A DNA stretch of 64,000 nucleotides from Ustulina deusta (lineage: Eukaryota > Ascomycota > Sordariomycetes > Xylariales > Xylariaceae), in the NCBI GenBank assembly GCA_023159155.1, contig JAJNNX010000019.1, positions 62,001 to 126,000 on the forward strand. The letters run 5' to 3'. A program made the position numbers and the translations under genes. The notes beneath the pieces are model-generated. The model was given only the letters and a program-made list of their open reading frames with translations. It was not told where the DNA came from and ran no database searches. How positions within the stretch are numbered: position 1 is the stretch's first letter; every line of letters starts with the position of its first letter. Shown one piece after another: positions 11,960 through 23,431 of the stretch.

Positions 11960-14900
11960 TACATAGCAAAACTCCTCCTTAACTAAACACTGCAAATAAA
12001 AAAAAATCGATCTGATTTAGTTATTGCAATAAAAACTAATTTAGCGCGGCTTTTTCTAGAGGTAAAAATATAAAAAAGCAATAAAAATAATCGGAAATTG
12101 TTAATAAATAATTCTAATATAAATAAAATAATCTAGCAGTATTAAAAAAAATTAAACCTAACTTATAATAAATAAATAAAAAATATTAAATAGTTTGGCT
12201 AATTATGCAAATATTTGTTTTTTTTTAGGAATATTTTAAAGTTAAATTATTTTTTTTAAACTAATCAAGCTTAGTTTTAATATAATTAAAATATTTATTA
12301 TAGTTTTTATTATATTTGTTATAATATTTAATTGTTTTTTTTTTTTTTTTAGTTATAACCTAGGTTTGATTAGCTAGTTATGTTTCTATTTTAATAATCT
12401 AAAACTAAAAGTATTAGATATTTTCTCTAGGCCTTATAAAGTGATTTAATCAGCTCTGTAGTCAATAATTGCTAAGTTTTATCTTAACTAAGCCTTGCTA
12501 AAAAATATTTTGTAAGTCTAATTGTTCTTTATAATATAAACTCTTATAATAAACAGATTTTTTTTTATAACTAAAAAGAAAACTATATAGTATTTAATTA
12601 GAGTAGTACTATTATTAGCTATTTTTAGCTCTAATAGCTTAAGAATAATATAAAAAAGCAAATTATATTATATTATATATATAAAGCTTATTAAATTAAC
12701 TAAAGCTTTTTATTAATTAAAATATAGTTAATAGTAGTTTTATTAAATATTTTTTAATATATTTAAAATAAGTTTTTTTATTATTTATTTAAGCTTTATT
12801 TTTATAAACTATAGTAGTAACTAAGTTTTGCAAGATTTAAAGCTTTATTAGTATAAAATAATTTTTTTTTTTTAAAAAGTTTTAGTTATTTTAGCTTAGT
12901 AATTAGAAATAATCCTATTTTTTATATAAGCTAGGCTTTAATAATAATAAAATAATTAAAAAGCTATTTTTATATAATTTAAAAAAAAAAAATATAAAAA
13001 AAGTATTTAATATTAATTTAGTTTTTTTAATTATTTTTATAGGCCTAAATTAAAATAGTATTTTGTTTTTAAATAACTTTTTTAGTTTTGATTAGTTAAT
13101 AAGTTAATTAATCCTAGAGCTATTTATTAAAAAATGCTAGCTTTGCTGCTTTTTTTAAATAAAAAGAATTAGCTTAAAAAAAAGCTTGTTTTTTAGCTTT
13201 TCTTAAATTAGCTAGTAGACTTTTTAATTTTAAAAGTTTGTTAAATATAGTAATATTTTTAAAAAAAAGCTGGTTATTTATTTTTTTTTTTTTAGGTCTA
13301 ATAAGAAAGCATATATTATATTTTTATTTTTAAAAAAAATAAAAATTAGGCTTATAAATAATAAAAACTATTTAACCCTAATAAAAAATTTTTTTTTATT
13401 AAGTAATTTAGGTCTATTAAAAACTTTTTATTTTTTTTAATAATTTCTTTTATATTTACGGACTATATACTAGCAGGGTTTTTTATATTTAGATTAGTTT
13501 TTAATAGATTATATTAGAAATAAATTAATAATAGTTATTTTTATTAAATAGTATTATAAATCTATTTTTTTTTTAAGTTTTTGTTTTTTAGTATAATTAT
13601 AAAAAAAATATTTTTTAATTTTATAGTTTTAGCAGATTAAAGGTTTTTTATTATAACTAGAGTTATAATTTTTTTTTTGTTTATTTTTATATTTTTTGTG
13701 GCTTTTTTGATTTATTTTACTGCTAGTTTTTTTAGGGTTAAGTTTATTTTTATATTTATTAGAAGGACTAATAAATAGATTATTTTAAATGTTTTAAAAT
13801 TAATATAAAAAAGCTTATAAATTTAAGTTTTAATTAAATAGTTTTGTTTTTTTAGTTATTTTAAGAACAAAGTTCTATTTATATGCTAAGTTTTTTTATA
13901 AGTATTATAATTAGTTATAATAACTAGTAAGATAATTATATTATAACTAAAAAAAAAATATAAAGTTTAAATTTTTAAAAAAAAACTATAATATATATTA
14001 ATTAAATAGAAGCTAAATTAAAAAAATTAGCTATAGATCTAGCTAGAATTTTTTTAAAGTATTAATAATAGTAGTGCTTAGTTTTTTTAAAAATTTGCTT
14101 TTAGATAGCTTTTTAAGCAAATAAACTATTTTAGTTTTAATTTGGTTAAAAAAAAAAATTTTTTTTAAGCTTTAAAATATAAATAATAATAATTTTTTTT
14201 ATATTTTAATAAGTATAGTTTTTTTTAAACTTTTTAAAATTGCTTAAAAATTTAGTATTAATTAAGCGGTTTATAATTTGCTTTTAGATTTTTTTTTATT
14301 TAAATAATTCTTTTTATATATATTTTTATAAAAATGTTTTTTTAGCTTGTTTAATTAATTATTATTACCTTAAAAAAAAGCTTATTAGTTTAATTAATAT
14401 AGTTAGCTAAAGATTTATTAGTTTTTTAGTTAAATTTATTAATTTAAGCTTTAAAACTAATATTTTAATTTTAGATTTTTAAAAAAAAATGTTTTTTTAG
14501 ACTATTTTATAAAACTTAATAAAAATTTTTTTTTTTTGCAAGAAAGTACTAATACTATTTTTTAGAATTTTTTTATAAATTATAATAAAATATTAATTAT
14601 TTTTTAGTTTTATTTAGCTGTTTTATTTTATTAATAGTTTTAGGTTAAGCGCTAAAAAAACTAATATTAAAAAAGCTATAAAATAATTTTTTAATATAAA
14701 TATTTATATTATTAATATATTTTTAAAAATCTTTTTTTATAACTTTTTAAATATAAAAGCTTTAAAAGTTTTTTTTTTTTTTTATTTAGAGCTAATCTAG
14801 CTTAGAAATAAAAATTAGAGTTAAAAACTGTTTAAATAAAGATTTTTTAATTTAGAATATATATTTTAGTTTAAAAAAAACAAAAAAATCGATTAAAAAT

Positions 14901-15684
14901 TAATATAAAAGATTTATTTTAATAAAATTAAAAATTAAAAAAATTTAATAAGTATTTTAATTTTTTTTAAATTTAGTTATAAAAATAGAAATATTTTCTA
15001 ATTATATATTAATATTTTTTTTTTGAACTAGTGTTTTTTTATTATTAAAATATTTAATAAAATTAAATTAGAAAAATTAATTAATAATATATATACATTA
15101 AAAGTTATAAAATAAAAAAAATCTAATAAATAATTAAATAATAATTATATAAAAAATATTTATATATAATTAATTAATATTATTAATTAATAGTTTTAAT
15201 TTTTATTAAAAAAATATATTAAATTTTAATTAAATAGTTAATAAAATAAAAAATAATAGTAACTAAACTAAATAAAAAGCAGCTTTTTATTTTTTAGTAG
15301 ATTTTTGTTTTTAAAAAGTTTATTAGCTTTATAAGTATAAAAAAAACATAAGTAATAAAAAATTAATAAATAATTAGGCTAAAAAAAACTAATACTAATA
15401 GATTTTTTTTATAATAGTAAATCTATTACTATATTAATAAAACTATTTTAATTTTTTAACTTTTCTTTTTTAAAAATAATTTTTTTTAATTTTTAGTTAT
15501 TAAATATATATTTAATTAGTTTTTTTTAGCTTAAACAAATATTTTACTTAATAAACAACTATTATAATTATAAAGATTTTTTTTTTGTTAGAAAAACTAA
15601 AAAAAAAAATTGTTTATGTTTTAGTTTGATTATAGTAAAAAAAACCGTATAAAAAAAATCAAAAGCTGCGTGTTTTTACTAAAT

Positions 15685-15789
15685 TGTTATATTTTAAATA
15701 ATAAATTTGAATTATAAAAGTAATAGTTCTTATTTATTAATCTATAGACTAGAACTAGCTATATAGATAAGATTATGTGTACGGATCCA
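15685..15789 (+). repeat. Outer element 3' LTR (105 bp)
   Basis: This is the uninterrupted LTR copy, starting TGTTAT and ending GGATCCA, followed by TAGTAT. It marks the right edge of the AT-rich island: base composition returns to about 50% GC within a few bases of its end. Confidence 0.82.
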
Positions 15790-15833
15790 TAGTATCTAAC
15801 AGTTCGTAAACTTTGAGGCCTCGATACATGACC

Positions 15834-15935
15834 GCTTGTCACGGAGCAGAACTGCAGCGCGATACCGTTACACTAGTAAAAGTAGAATGTAGTGAAGTCG
15901 AGCACTTGGCCATCTGCAGCTATTATATACGTGCT
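15834..15935 (+). repeat. Diverged dispersed repeat, copy 1
   Basis: About 100 bases resemble 30538-30639 in the same orientation, at roughly three-quarters identity by eye. Both contain recognisable blocks such as GTCAC, CAGAACT and CAGCTATTA in the same order and spacing. Copy 2 has extra G-to-A changes, consistent with RIP. This copy starts 39 bases after the outer retrotransposon. Confidence 0.55.
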
Positions 15936-17662
15936 GTGACACCATTCTCTTCATCAATGCTATCCTTGGCGGTGCATAGGGCCGACATGTGCGGGGATAA
16001 TCGTGTCTCGTGTAGGTGTGGGAGACACTACTACCGGAGTAACTATCTAGTCCATACCCTTAATTTTACCGTTAAGGATCTGAAGCGTGTCTTAGTTTGG
16101 ATGATTGACCAGGTGTTTCCATACACTCCTACCTTGAACAATTTTGGATTTACATTATCCAAGAGTGCACTAAGGAGCCAATGAAGTAGAGGCGTGCATT
16201 TCAAAAAGAAGACTGTTTGTATGTAGGTGTGGATATCATCTAGCAGTTACTCCCTGAGGTGTCAGATCTACGCCTCACTTTCCACACACCCTAGTGGTTA
16301 CCAGCCCGTATCAGATGACCGCTGTGTGCTAGCTCCACGCCTGCTCATGACTATGGTACTTCGATCCCTTCCTCGTATACGGGATTTGATCTCTGTTAAA
16401 CTAGAGCACTAGAGTGAGTTGTCGAGAGACATGCCAAATTTGGAGCAAGTTTGTAGCTAGCCGATCGTATTCACTTCACTCCGAGGTGAGCATGAGAACT
16501 GGAGATAGCAAGAAACTTATACAAACACGTAATAATAATAATGACAAAAAGAAATAAAAAAAACTTTCCTGCTTCAATGCCAAACACTAAAAACCCGACA
16601 AATATACCATGAATCCCAAAGAGCTAGCGCCAGCGAGAAGCGGAAAGAGTACACGATGCCCACCTCCTAGATGACATTGGTATGGGTTTGTAAGGGGTAT
16701 CGTGATGCTGGAGCGCAATCTGGGCAGCGGTCGGCCGTCCGGAACCAGGGGCCACTATCCTAGAAGTCCCCTGAGAATCCCTTACCTTGAACCTACTTCG
16801 ATCATATGCTGAAGCCTGAAAAACCAACCCCGTAACTAAATCCGAGCTCGTCGCGCAGGCTTTCCCCGACTAATTAGCAAGTCGCGAGTATTAGGGCTAG
16901 CAGAGGAGGTGAATGAGGTGTTGATCTGGCATTATGTCACAATGTGAGTGTCTTGGATGGTAAACCCTATGATCTCGGGGTACAGAAAACGGAGTCAAGG
17001 GGAAAAAAAGAGAGGTGGGGGGTTCTTCAACGAGTTTGGCATCAGCCGCCCGCGGGAGGCGTGGTGAGACTCAGATTTCAGACCTCGATTGACTCTGGAT
17101 CACAAAAATGTCTGCGGCCGATCTGCCGATTGTTGGACCCGACGGTGGGCTCAATCATTGTAATGAGCCATTGATCCCGGAGACGAGTGAAGTCGGTGGT
17201 GGTCTTGCCGACCTATTGGGAGCCTAGCCAACTCTGGTTTTCAGGTAACATTTTGTGGACGAGATTTTTTGTTTTTGCTGTGCGTCTTGGTCGCCGAATC
17301 GGAGACGTAGAGCAGCTTCATACAGATAGGTGGACGAGGCGGGTGGCGCGGTATTACATTGTGGCTGCAGAGAAGCGGTACCAAGATCCTTATTCAAAGC
17401 TCGTAGGATGGCCCCCGATGCTACAGCCGAAACACTGGTAAACCTACTAGATAGTAGATAAACCAGTGTTCAAGGTAACGGTAAGGCAAACTCACTCATG
17501 TGGAGGGATGAAAAACTCAACTCTGGTCCCAGTGCTGGCGCAACACTCCCGCAGGCTGTTCTCGAGGTATTTCCGGGGCGAGACCGGGCCCTCAAAGCCG
17601 CCGATAAGTCGGCTTTCAAGGGGATTTGGTTAGTTTCACGATCCGCGTCGAACTATTGTGCT

Positions 17663-18278
17663 CTAAAAACTCATATTTACAGTCCCCCCTCTCTCCCTAG
17701 TAGCTTCAATTTGCTGTAGCATGAGCTTCTTGACGCACGGGAGACACTTGTCGAATACATTTGTGATATCTCCGCTACGGAAGACGGTGAGAAATGAAGA
17801 GCTAACACAGAGCAGAGACAGGTCAGTCACACTAAAGGGGTAAGGGCTTGCATGCCCAACTTGGCCATGATTTGGTGTCTGAGAAATCGCTTTTGCGGGT
17901 TCTCCCTCCTCCAGCCTATCGCATGCAAAGGCCTTGTCTTTTTTCCTCGGGCTGAAGACGTCGAACGACCGTTTGCCGCAGCACTCGAAGTCGCCCATCG
18001 TAATTTCCGCTGTGGCATCGATTGTGGCACCCCTCGCCGGGATGTAGAGAACAACCTCCAAGTCGTAGCCGTCGTACGAGCTCTGCGTTCGAGATTCCGT
18101 AATCAACTATGACGCCGAGGTGTGACTTGACAACTCTGCGCGCCGCTATCCTCTCGATGATAGCAGGAAGGTGATTCCAAGCCCTCTTGGTCTCGTCATT
18201 GTTATGAAAGAGAAGATTGAGCCGTGTCAGGGCCTTGGTACTGGGATCGGTATGTGTATCCCGAAAACGCCACGCCAT
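17663..18278 (-). pseudogene. Possible frameshifted coding relic, family unknown
   Basis: Two minus-strand frames overlap: 18278-17916 (120 aa) and 18106-17663 (147 aa). The upstream frame reads like ordinary protein (RAWNHLPAIIERIAARRVV) up to about 18090. After that the downstream frame is the more protein-like one (YDLEVVLYIPARG, then a basic segment FSPRKKDKAF). That suggests one ancestral gene with a -1/+2 shift near 18090. I do not recognise the family, and chance ORFs remain possible. Confidence 0.25.
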
Positions 18279-18822
18279 GGGGATGCTGTATCTCCACCAA
18301 GTCGTCCTCGCCTTGATCGATCTGCATCGGGCCGCCTGTAGAATTTTCGCCCTGGCCTGAATCCTCTACCTGTTAGTTCGAGTTGATGCTATCCTGTGTT
18401 GCGACCTCTAGCTGCACTTTTATCTGGAAGTGCTGATAAAGGGGGTAGATGACCTCGGTAGGAGCCTCCAACGCATCAGATTCCCTGGGTCCCCTGGGTC
18501 CCCTGCACTACCATTCAGGTCTTCCAGGCATTCTGGATGAACTGTATTCGGAATTAGGGCGCATTCTATGCTTGCTCCTCGGCCGCCGAGGCGATGGACA
18601 AGATAGTAGATCAAGCAGTGCCGTAATCGATACCCATAATCAAGTGGTTCGACTTTGTTCTACTATTGACCACTCTAGGAGGCGACCTAGGGCGGCCTTG
18701 GGTTGATTAGCTCCTGGCGTACCATCTTGGTCGTTACTCACCCTCATCTTTCCTGAGCACAGTATAATAATCTCGGCCTTTGATAAATATGCTGAATAAT
18801 GTATACACACTTCTCGAGTCGC

Positions 18823-18845
18823 GGGGGGGGGGGGGGGGGGGGGGG
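18823..18845. repeat. Poly-G run of 23
   Basis: An uninterrupted G homopolymer of 23 bases lies in non-coding DNA. Runs of this length are unstable in cloning and sequencing, so the exact count should be treated with caution. Confidence 0.9.
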
Positions 18846-20672
18846 CTTCGAAGGAGGCATGCCACAGGCCTCGAGAGCCAATCTAGACGCCGCAATCGAC
18901 CTTGGCGTCCACCAATGTAATGGAACTGCCGTTGGTCGTCAAGCTCTAGGTGATAGGTTGGAACCCCTCGTCGACGCAACCTAAATCGAACCGCATCCCT
19001 GTTAGTCATCAATAATTATCATCAGACCATAAAGAGACTGCCTAGTTGGTATGCCTACCCAAGTGTTCGGCGTCTTGTGTATAACCTCCCCAAGGGGCCG
19101 AAAGGTGGTAAAATCAGATTTAATAAGTGAACCACTCGGATCAACACAATCTCCTGTCAAACGCTCCTTGGAAGACTGATTCTTTAAAGGCCGTCTGAAA
19201 TGCGGAATCACTCGAGACGAACTGGGAAAAGGTCCCGTGCAAGCTCTGGACCAAAACACCGAATCTCGTTCCGCGATGACATTGCGCAAGTTCTGCCGTG
19301 GCTCGACTTTTGCATAGAGAATGGCGTCGATTTTGAGTGCACCGCGCTGACCATCCGAAGAGCACTCGAAGACGATCTGAGAACGTAGGTTGGCCTCATA
19401 CAGACGACCCTGGATCATGAGAGGTGGTAGATGATAGACTCTGGAGCGCATCAACGCTGTGATCAGATCCCCTCGGTCTCGCAGATTGTGCCCGACACCG
19501 AGCGACTTCGAGCTCGAGCACTAACAAGGTTACCCATCTAATGCCACCCCCGCCGCGCGAGCCAATCGTCTCCGTGACAAGGAATTTGAGGAAGTGCAGC
19601 GAATGTCTACGCATACCAAAAGTCTCCGGTCACAACTCGAGATAAGCAGGCAGCTTCAACTAGGATGCAACAGCCAATCAGCGCTACTGCTTGGCCTCTA
19701 GATGCAGGTTACTAGTTGCGGTATCCAGTAGAAATATGAGTGCATCTAACCACACGCTTCTCCTCCATTCTTTGTCTCGGTGTTCGGTGGTTTACACGGA
19801 CATAACTTGTCGCACAAATCGTACGACAACCTGAAATCCAAATGAAATATGGCAAGGTACTCCCAACCTCGGACATTATAATGGTTGGGTCCATGCTGCC
19901 TGTAGCCCAGCGAAATATAAACTTACCGAGAGGTGCACTATATATACTCCCATTAGTGTTGTGCAACATTACACAAGTGACTTAGCATGGGCATCGTTGG
20001 ACATCCCTCATTTGCACAACCATGGAACCCATAGATGGATTTTACATACGTATTATATTTTTCCAGTTGGGTACGGCCGCAGGTGTTTTCTTGACATCAA
20101 TATACGCCAACCGACCCTGACTATGCTTTACGTTGAACTCCTCATTGACTCGAAAACCACGATGTATGAAGAACTACCTGCACAGAATCTAAAAGATAAT
20201 CAATCCTCTTTTTAACAGAACTATTGCACGAATAGGGCTGTTGATATATTCTGTATGGATGACGAGATGACAATACCCAAACGTGATTTTGTCTAAAGTA
20301 ATAATCAATTAGAGTCTGCAATAAAAAAAAATTTTATATCGCAGGTATCTCTCTCCTCATTCGCCTGTTGATAGTTTCAAACAAGAGTTTACTTGAGACT
20401 TATATTTACCGATACCGTTTCCCTAACGAGTAGCAACACGAATGAAACTAGCTTAAGTACTTTATCGCTCTGTTTTACAAGTGATTAGATTATGATCCTA
20501 TCCTAGACTTGTAGAGAAACGTGGCCCGTTCTTAGTAATACCGCCGATGAGTTTCGGAACGGACTCTCTACTCGCCAACTGTTTTCCCCCCTTGCTTCCT
20601 TCTAAAAAAATTTCACCGTCAGCGGCTGATACACTGTATAACGGTGGCACGGTGACACCAGTGATTACATCT

Positions 20673-22498
20673 TTAACGAGTCGAGTTCCAGTCTCTTGTA
20701 TCACCACAGACATCCTGGACAACATCTGTGGTGTTCCCCTCTCGTGGCCTGAACATCAAGCTCGGTCCATCGTGAGCGGCCCCAAATATATCGTTGATTT
20801 GGTACTCGTTGACTCTGTCCTCCTTACCCCTTACTTTCCAATAAATAGACTCCCCTGCTATTCCTGTGTCATTTGACGCCTGTGAGAAGTCAAAGTGCCA
20901 AAGTGTCTTGGCAAGGATGAGGCTGGCTTCCAAATATGCCATAGACTTCCCCATGCAGCCACGAGCACCCAGCGAAAACGGTGCGAATGCGTCTTTGACC
21001 AGTCTTGCAGCTGGGGTGTTTTGGTCAAGGAACCGTTCCGGTTTGAAGGCAAAAGGCTCTGGAAAATACGCTTCATTGTGCTGGAGAGAATATGTGTTGA
21101 CCCCAATATGTGTGCCCGGGGGTACGAGAATGCCGTCAATGACAAGAGGGCCTGATTTTCCATCATCCCCAGATACCTGTTGTCGCCAGAGTGTCCCGGG
21201 GACGGGCGGTGACATTCTAAGGGCTTCGTCTATGCAGGCGCGAAGGTAAGAGCAGGCCGCAAGGCGTGGGCCACCCTTGATTTCACTGCCATTTGTAAAA
21301 GCAGAGCGAATCTCCGTAGTAAGACGCCGGTAGCACTCTGGGTTCCTCGAAAGATAGAACAACACCGCACTAAGACAGGTTGACATAGTGTCACTCCCTA
21401 AATATTTTCGAGTTATAATTAATAAGGGCTCTGGAGGAGGTTGAGACGAAAGACGAACCTGCAGAAAGAAAAAAAGTCGCTTCGGATCGGATTTCTTCAA
21501 TGAAGGTCTCATCGTCGTCAGAGACTCGTAATGTGTCGGTCATGAAAAGTAAATTGTGCTTGGCATCTTGGCCCTCAGCCAGACGGTTTCTGATCATTTT
21601 CTGCAGGACATGACGGTAGCCTTTGCCCCTTAACAAAGTTCTGAGTCGACGAAGGTTGGATATACGAGCTTTAGAAAGGAAGGGTAATTGTAGTGCAATG
21701 TTAAGGAAGAAATTGGCGGTCGTGTCTGTCATAAACCTGTAGGTTACGTCTGTCTGGAGGTTTAAGGGGTAGCCAAATACAAACTGTCCCATGATATCCA
21801 TTGTAAGATACTCAAGCTTTTCAGTCATGTTCACTGGAGTGGCAGGTTTTTGGCATGCTGAAAACAACCCCTCGAGGAAAACATCAATCTGATCCATCAT
21901 AACGGCCTCAAATGCTCGCATCGATCGATCGTTCACTACTGGGCCGAGTAGCTTTCGCTTCCTCTGGTGCATCATTCGATCAATTGAATTGAATAAGCCA
22001 TACGCACTTGGTGCCCTCTGCGAGGCAAGATAAGCGCATGATTTAGTAATTCGTTCATTCCGGTATATATCTGATTAGGTTAGCAGCTATTATACGAATT
22101 AAGGATTCAGGCCGTTTACCCTTAAGCGCATCCACAGAATTGAATACAAGCTTGTTGGGTCCCTGTCTTATCACTGGGCCTATATGGATAGTATGAGCAT
22201 CTCAAAGTCTCGATTGGGTATGAAATTTGCTAACCGAATTTCTCATGGTCCTGGAGCGTCCTCACGTGAAGGGTAGTTTTACTCGCATGATAAGCACCAT
22301 AGAAGTCCGAAAGCTTGGCGATCAGTGGACCAGGATATCGGCTCAAGGGATGGAAATAAAGCCGATAAATGCATACCGCAAAACACTTCTCTAAAAGTCA
22401 ACCATAATAAAGGGATAAGGGATCGGGATACTAACGTATGGGATAGCCGCATGCACCATCCACTTTACAACCAAGACAAATATCTCTAGCGACCCCAT
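20673..22498 (-). CDS. Cytochrome P450 monooxygenase (539 aa)
   Basis: A membrane-anchored, heme-thiolate monooxygenase. Five exons: 22498-22432, 22390-22235, 22179-22120, 22070-21459 and 21397-20673. All introns are GT-AG (41, 55, 49 and 61 nt) and the join is in frame with no stop. The N-terminus has a short hydrophobic anchor and the YFHPLSRYPGP proline hinge. The I-helix oxygen-binding segment AGSDT is at 298-302 and is created by the last splice. ExxR is at 356-359 (EALR), the PERF box at about 418-421, and the heme loop FSLGARGCMG places the axial Cys at 446. The family resembles fungal CYPs of the isotrichodermin C-15 hydroxylase and benzoate 4-monooxygenase type. The substrate is unknown. 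An MFS transporter follows on the same strand about 0.9 kb upstream, which suggests a joint role in detoxification or metabolite handling. Confidence 0.9.
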
Positions 22499-23431
22499 GG
22501 TTCTTCAAGTCAAGAGTATGAGGAATTTATTTCGTGAAATGAGGCCGAATATAGAGGGTGGTTGGTTTGGGACCACAGCGGATTATAAGAGAATGGTAAC
22601 TCTAAGAAATGCGGTGTCAAGGGGGTGTACTCACTACAGTTTAGTCTTTTTAGCGAAAGGTTACGCCCGCGTCGAAGTGTTCTGGTTCTAACTGCTGGAG
22701 GTACTAGGGATGAATATTGTTATTACACAAAGGAGGAAGTTCTATCTATCCTATGAGAATCTGCCTTGCTTACTTATATAGGCAGGGTCTCAGGCCTGTG
22801 CAGTAGCTCGTATCTGGTGTTTGCAATTCGGTATCATGAAACAACGCGCGAGGGAAGGGATGATATACATGGATATTAACTAATTTTTATTCTTATTCTT
22901 CGAAAAAATTCTTCCCTTGTATGATGGGTGGATGAGTATTACACCACATACCCTGTGTCTTAGTGTGGTAATAAAGCAGACTGCCAGGAATAGCCTACAT
23001 GCTTGAATTTTAGTCCCTAGATTGTTACAGTTGGGCTTGTTTGCTACCGGGAACACCGAATATACTGATGAATTAAACGCACAGAGTTAAGTCTACGAAT
23101 CTGATGTAGTCCGAAGCATCGAATCAGAAGCATAGCATATCAATTTATTGTGAGCTAGAACTAATACGGAATGCTATCTAGGATTGGCGTGATATATATG
23201 TAATTTGATATGACGGAGTCTATATCCAATGGCTTTCTTCTCTTGGCGGATACGATTATTGATGTGAGATCACCAAGGGCCCCATAGAACAGAAGCAGTG
23301 ACTAACTACTCTGGATGACAGGTCCGGCAGAACGGTTCAATCTAGTTCAAAACCCCACGAACCTTTATTCGTCCTCCATTGTATTGCTTTACTTCAAAGC
23401 TAGAGTTCGGTACCAGTAGCCATGGAATAAT
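22499..23431. other. Intergenic region between P450 and MFS genes
   Basis: It holds the promoter side of the P450 and the 3' side of the MFS gene, both read leftward. The only frame of any length (22497-22691 plus) lies opposite the P450 start and is not credible. No RNA gene or repeat is seen. Confidence 0.5.

Larger units (their letters stand above)
4181..15795. mobile_element. Outer LTR retrotransposon, RIP-degraded, carrying a nested element
   Basis: The 105-bp outer LTR begins TGTTATG and ends GGATCCA. Its 3' copy is intact at 15685-15789. Its 5' copy is split by another transposon into 4187-4215 and 11884-11959, and the two parts sum to the same 105 bp. The element is flanked by TAGTAT on both sides (4181-4186 and 15790-15795), the target duplication expected of LTR integration. 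Without the insert, the internal region is 11960-15684, about 3.7 kb. That is short for an autonomous element and extremely AT-rich, and I found no convincing pol motif on either strand. It may be a non-autonomous element or one decayed beyond recognition. LTR differences are nearly all transitions, as expected from RIP. Confidence 0.8.
15796..20672. other. Gene-poor, decayed DNA right of the retrotransposon island
   Basis: Composition is ordinary, but no gene model can be built. Many short overlapping frames occur on both strands. The longest (15813-16184 plus, 17663-18278 minus in two overlapping frames, 19002-19454 minus) contain no domain I recognise. The 17.66-18.28 kb pair may be a frameshifted relic, since one frame appears to take over from the other. 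There is a run of 23 G at 18823-18845. A diverged repeat at 15834-15935 matches another at about 30538-30639. I read the interval as eroded sequence. Confidence 0.45.

Noticed and set aside
4216..15684. Centromere or mitochondrial insertion as the cause of the AT-rich island
   Set aside because: LTR pairs with target duplications and gag/pol fossils explain the whole island as RIP-mutated retrotransposons; no mitochondrial genes are readable.
18799..18984. Gly-rich ORF over the poly-G run
   Set aside because: It is an artefact of the 23-G homopolymer; no protein-like sequence on either side.
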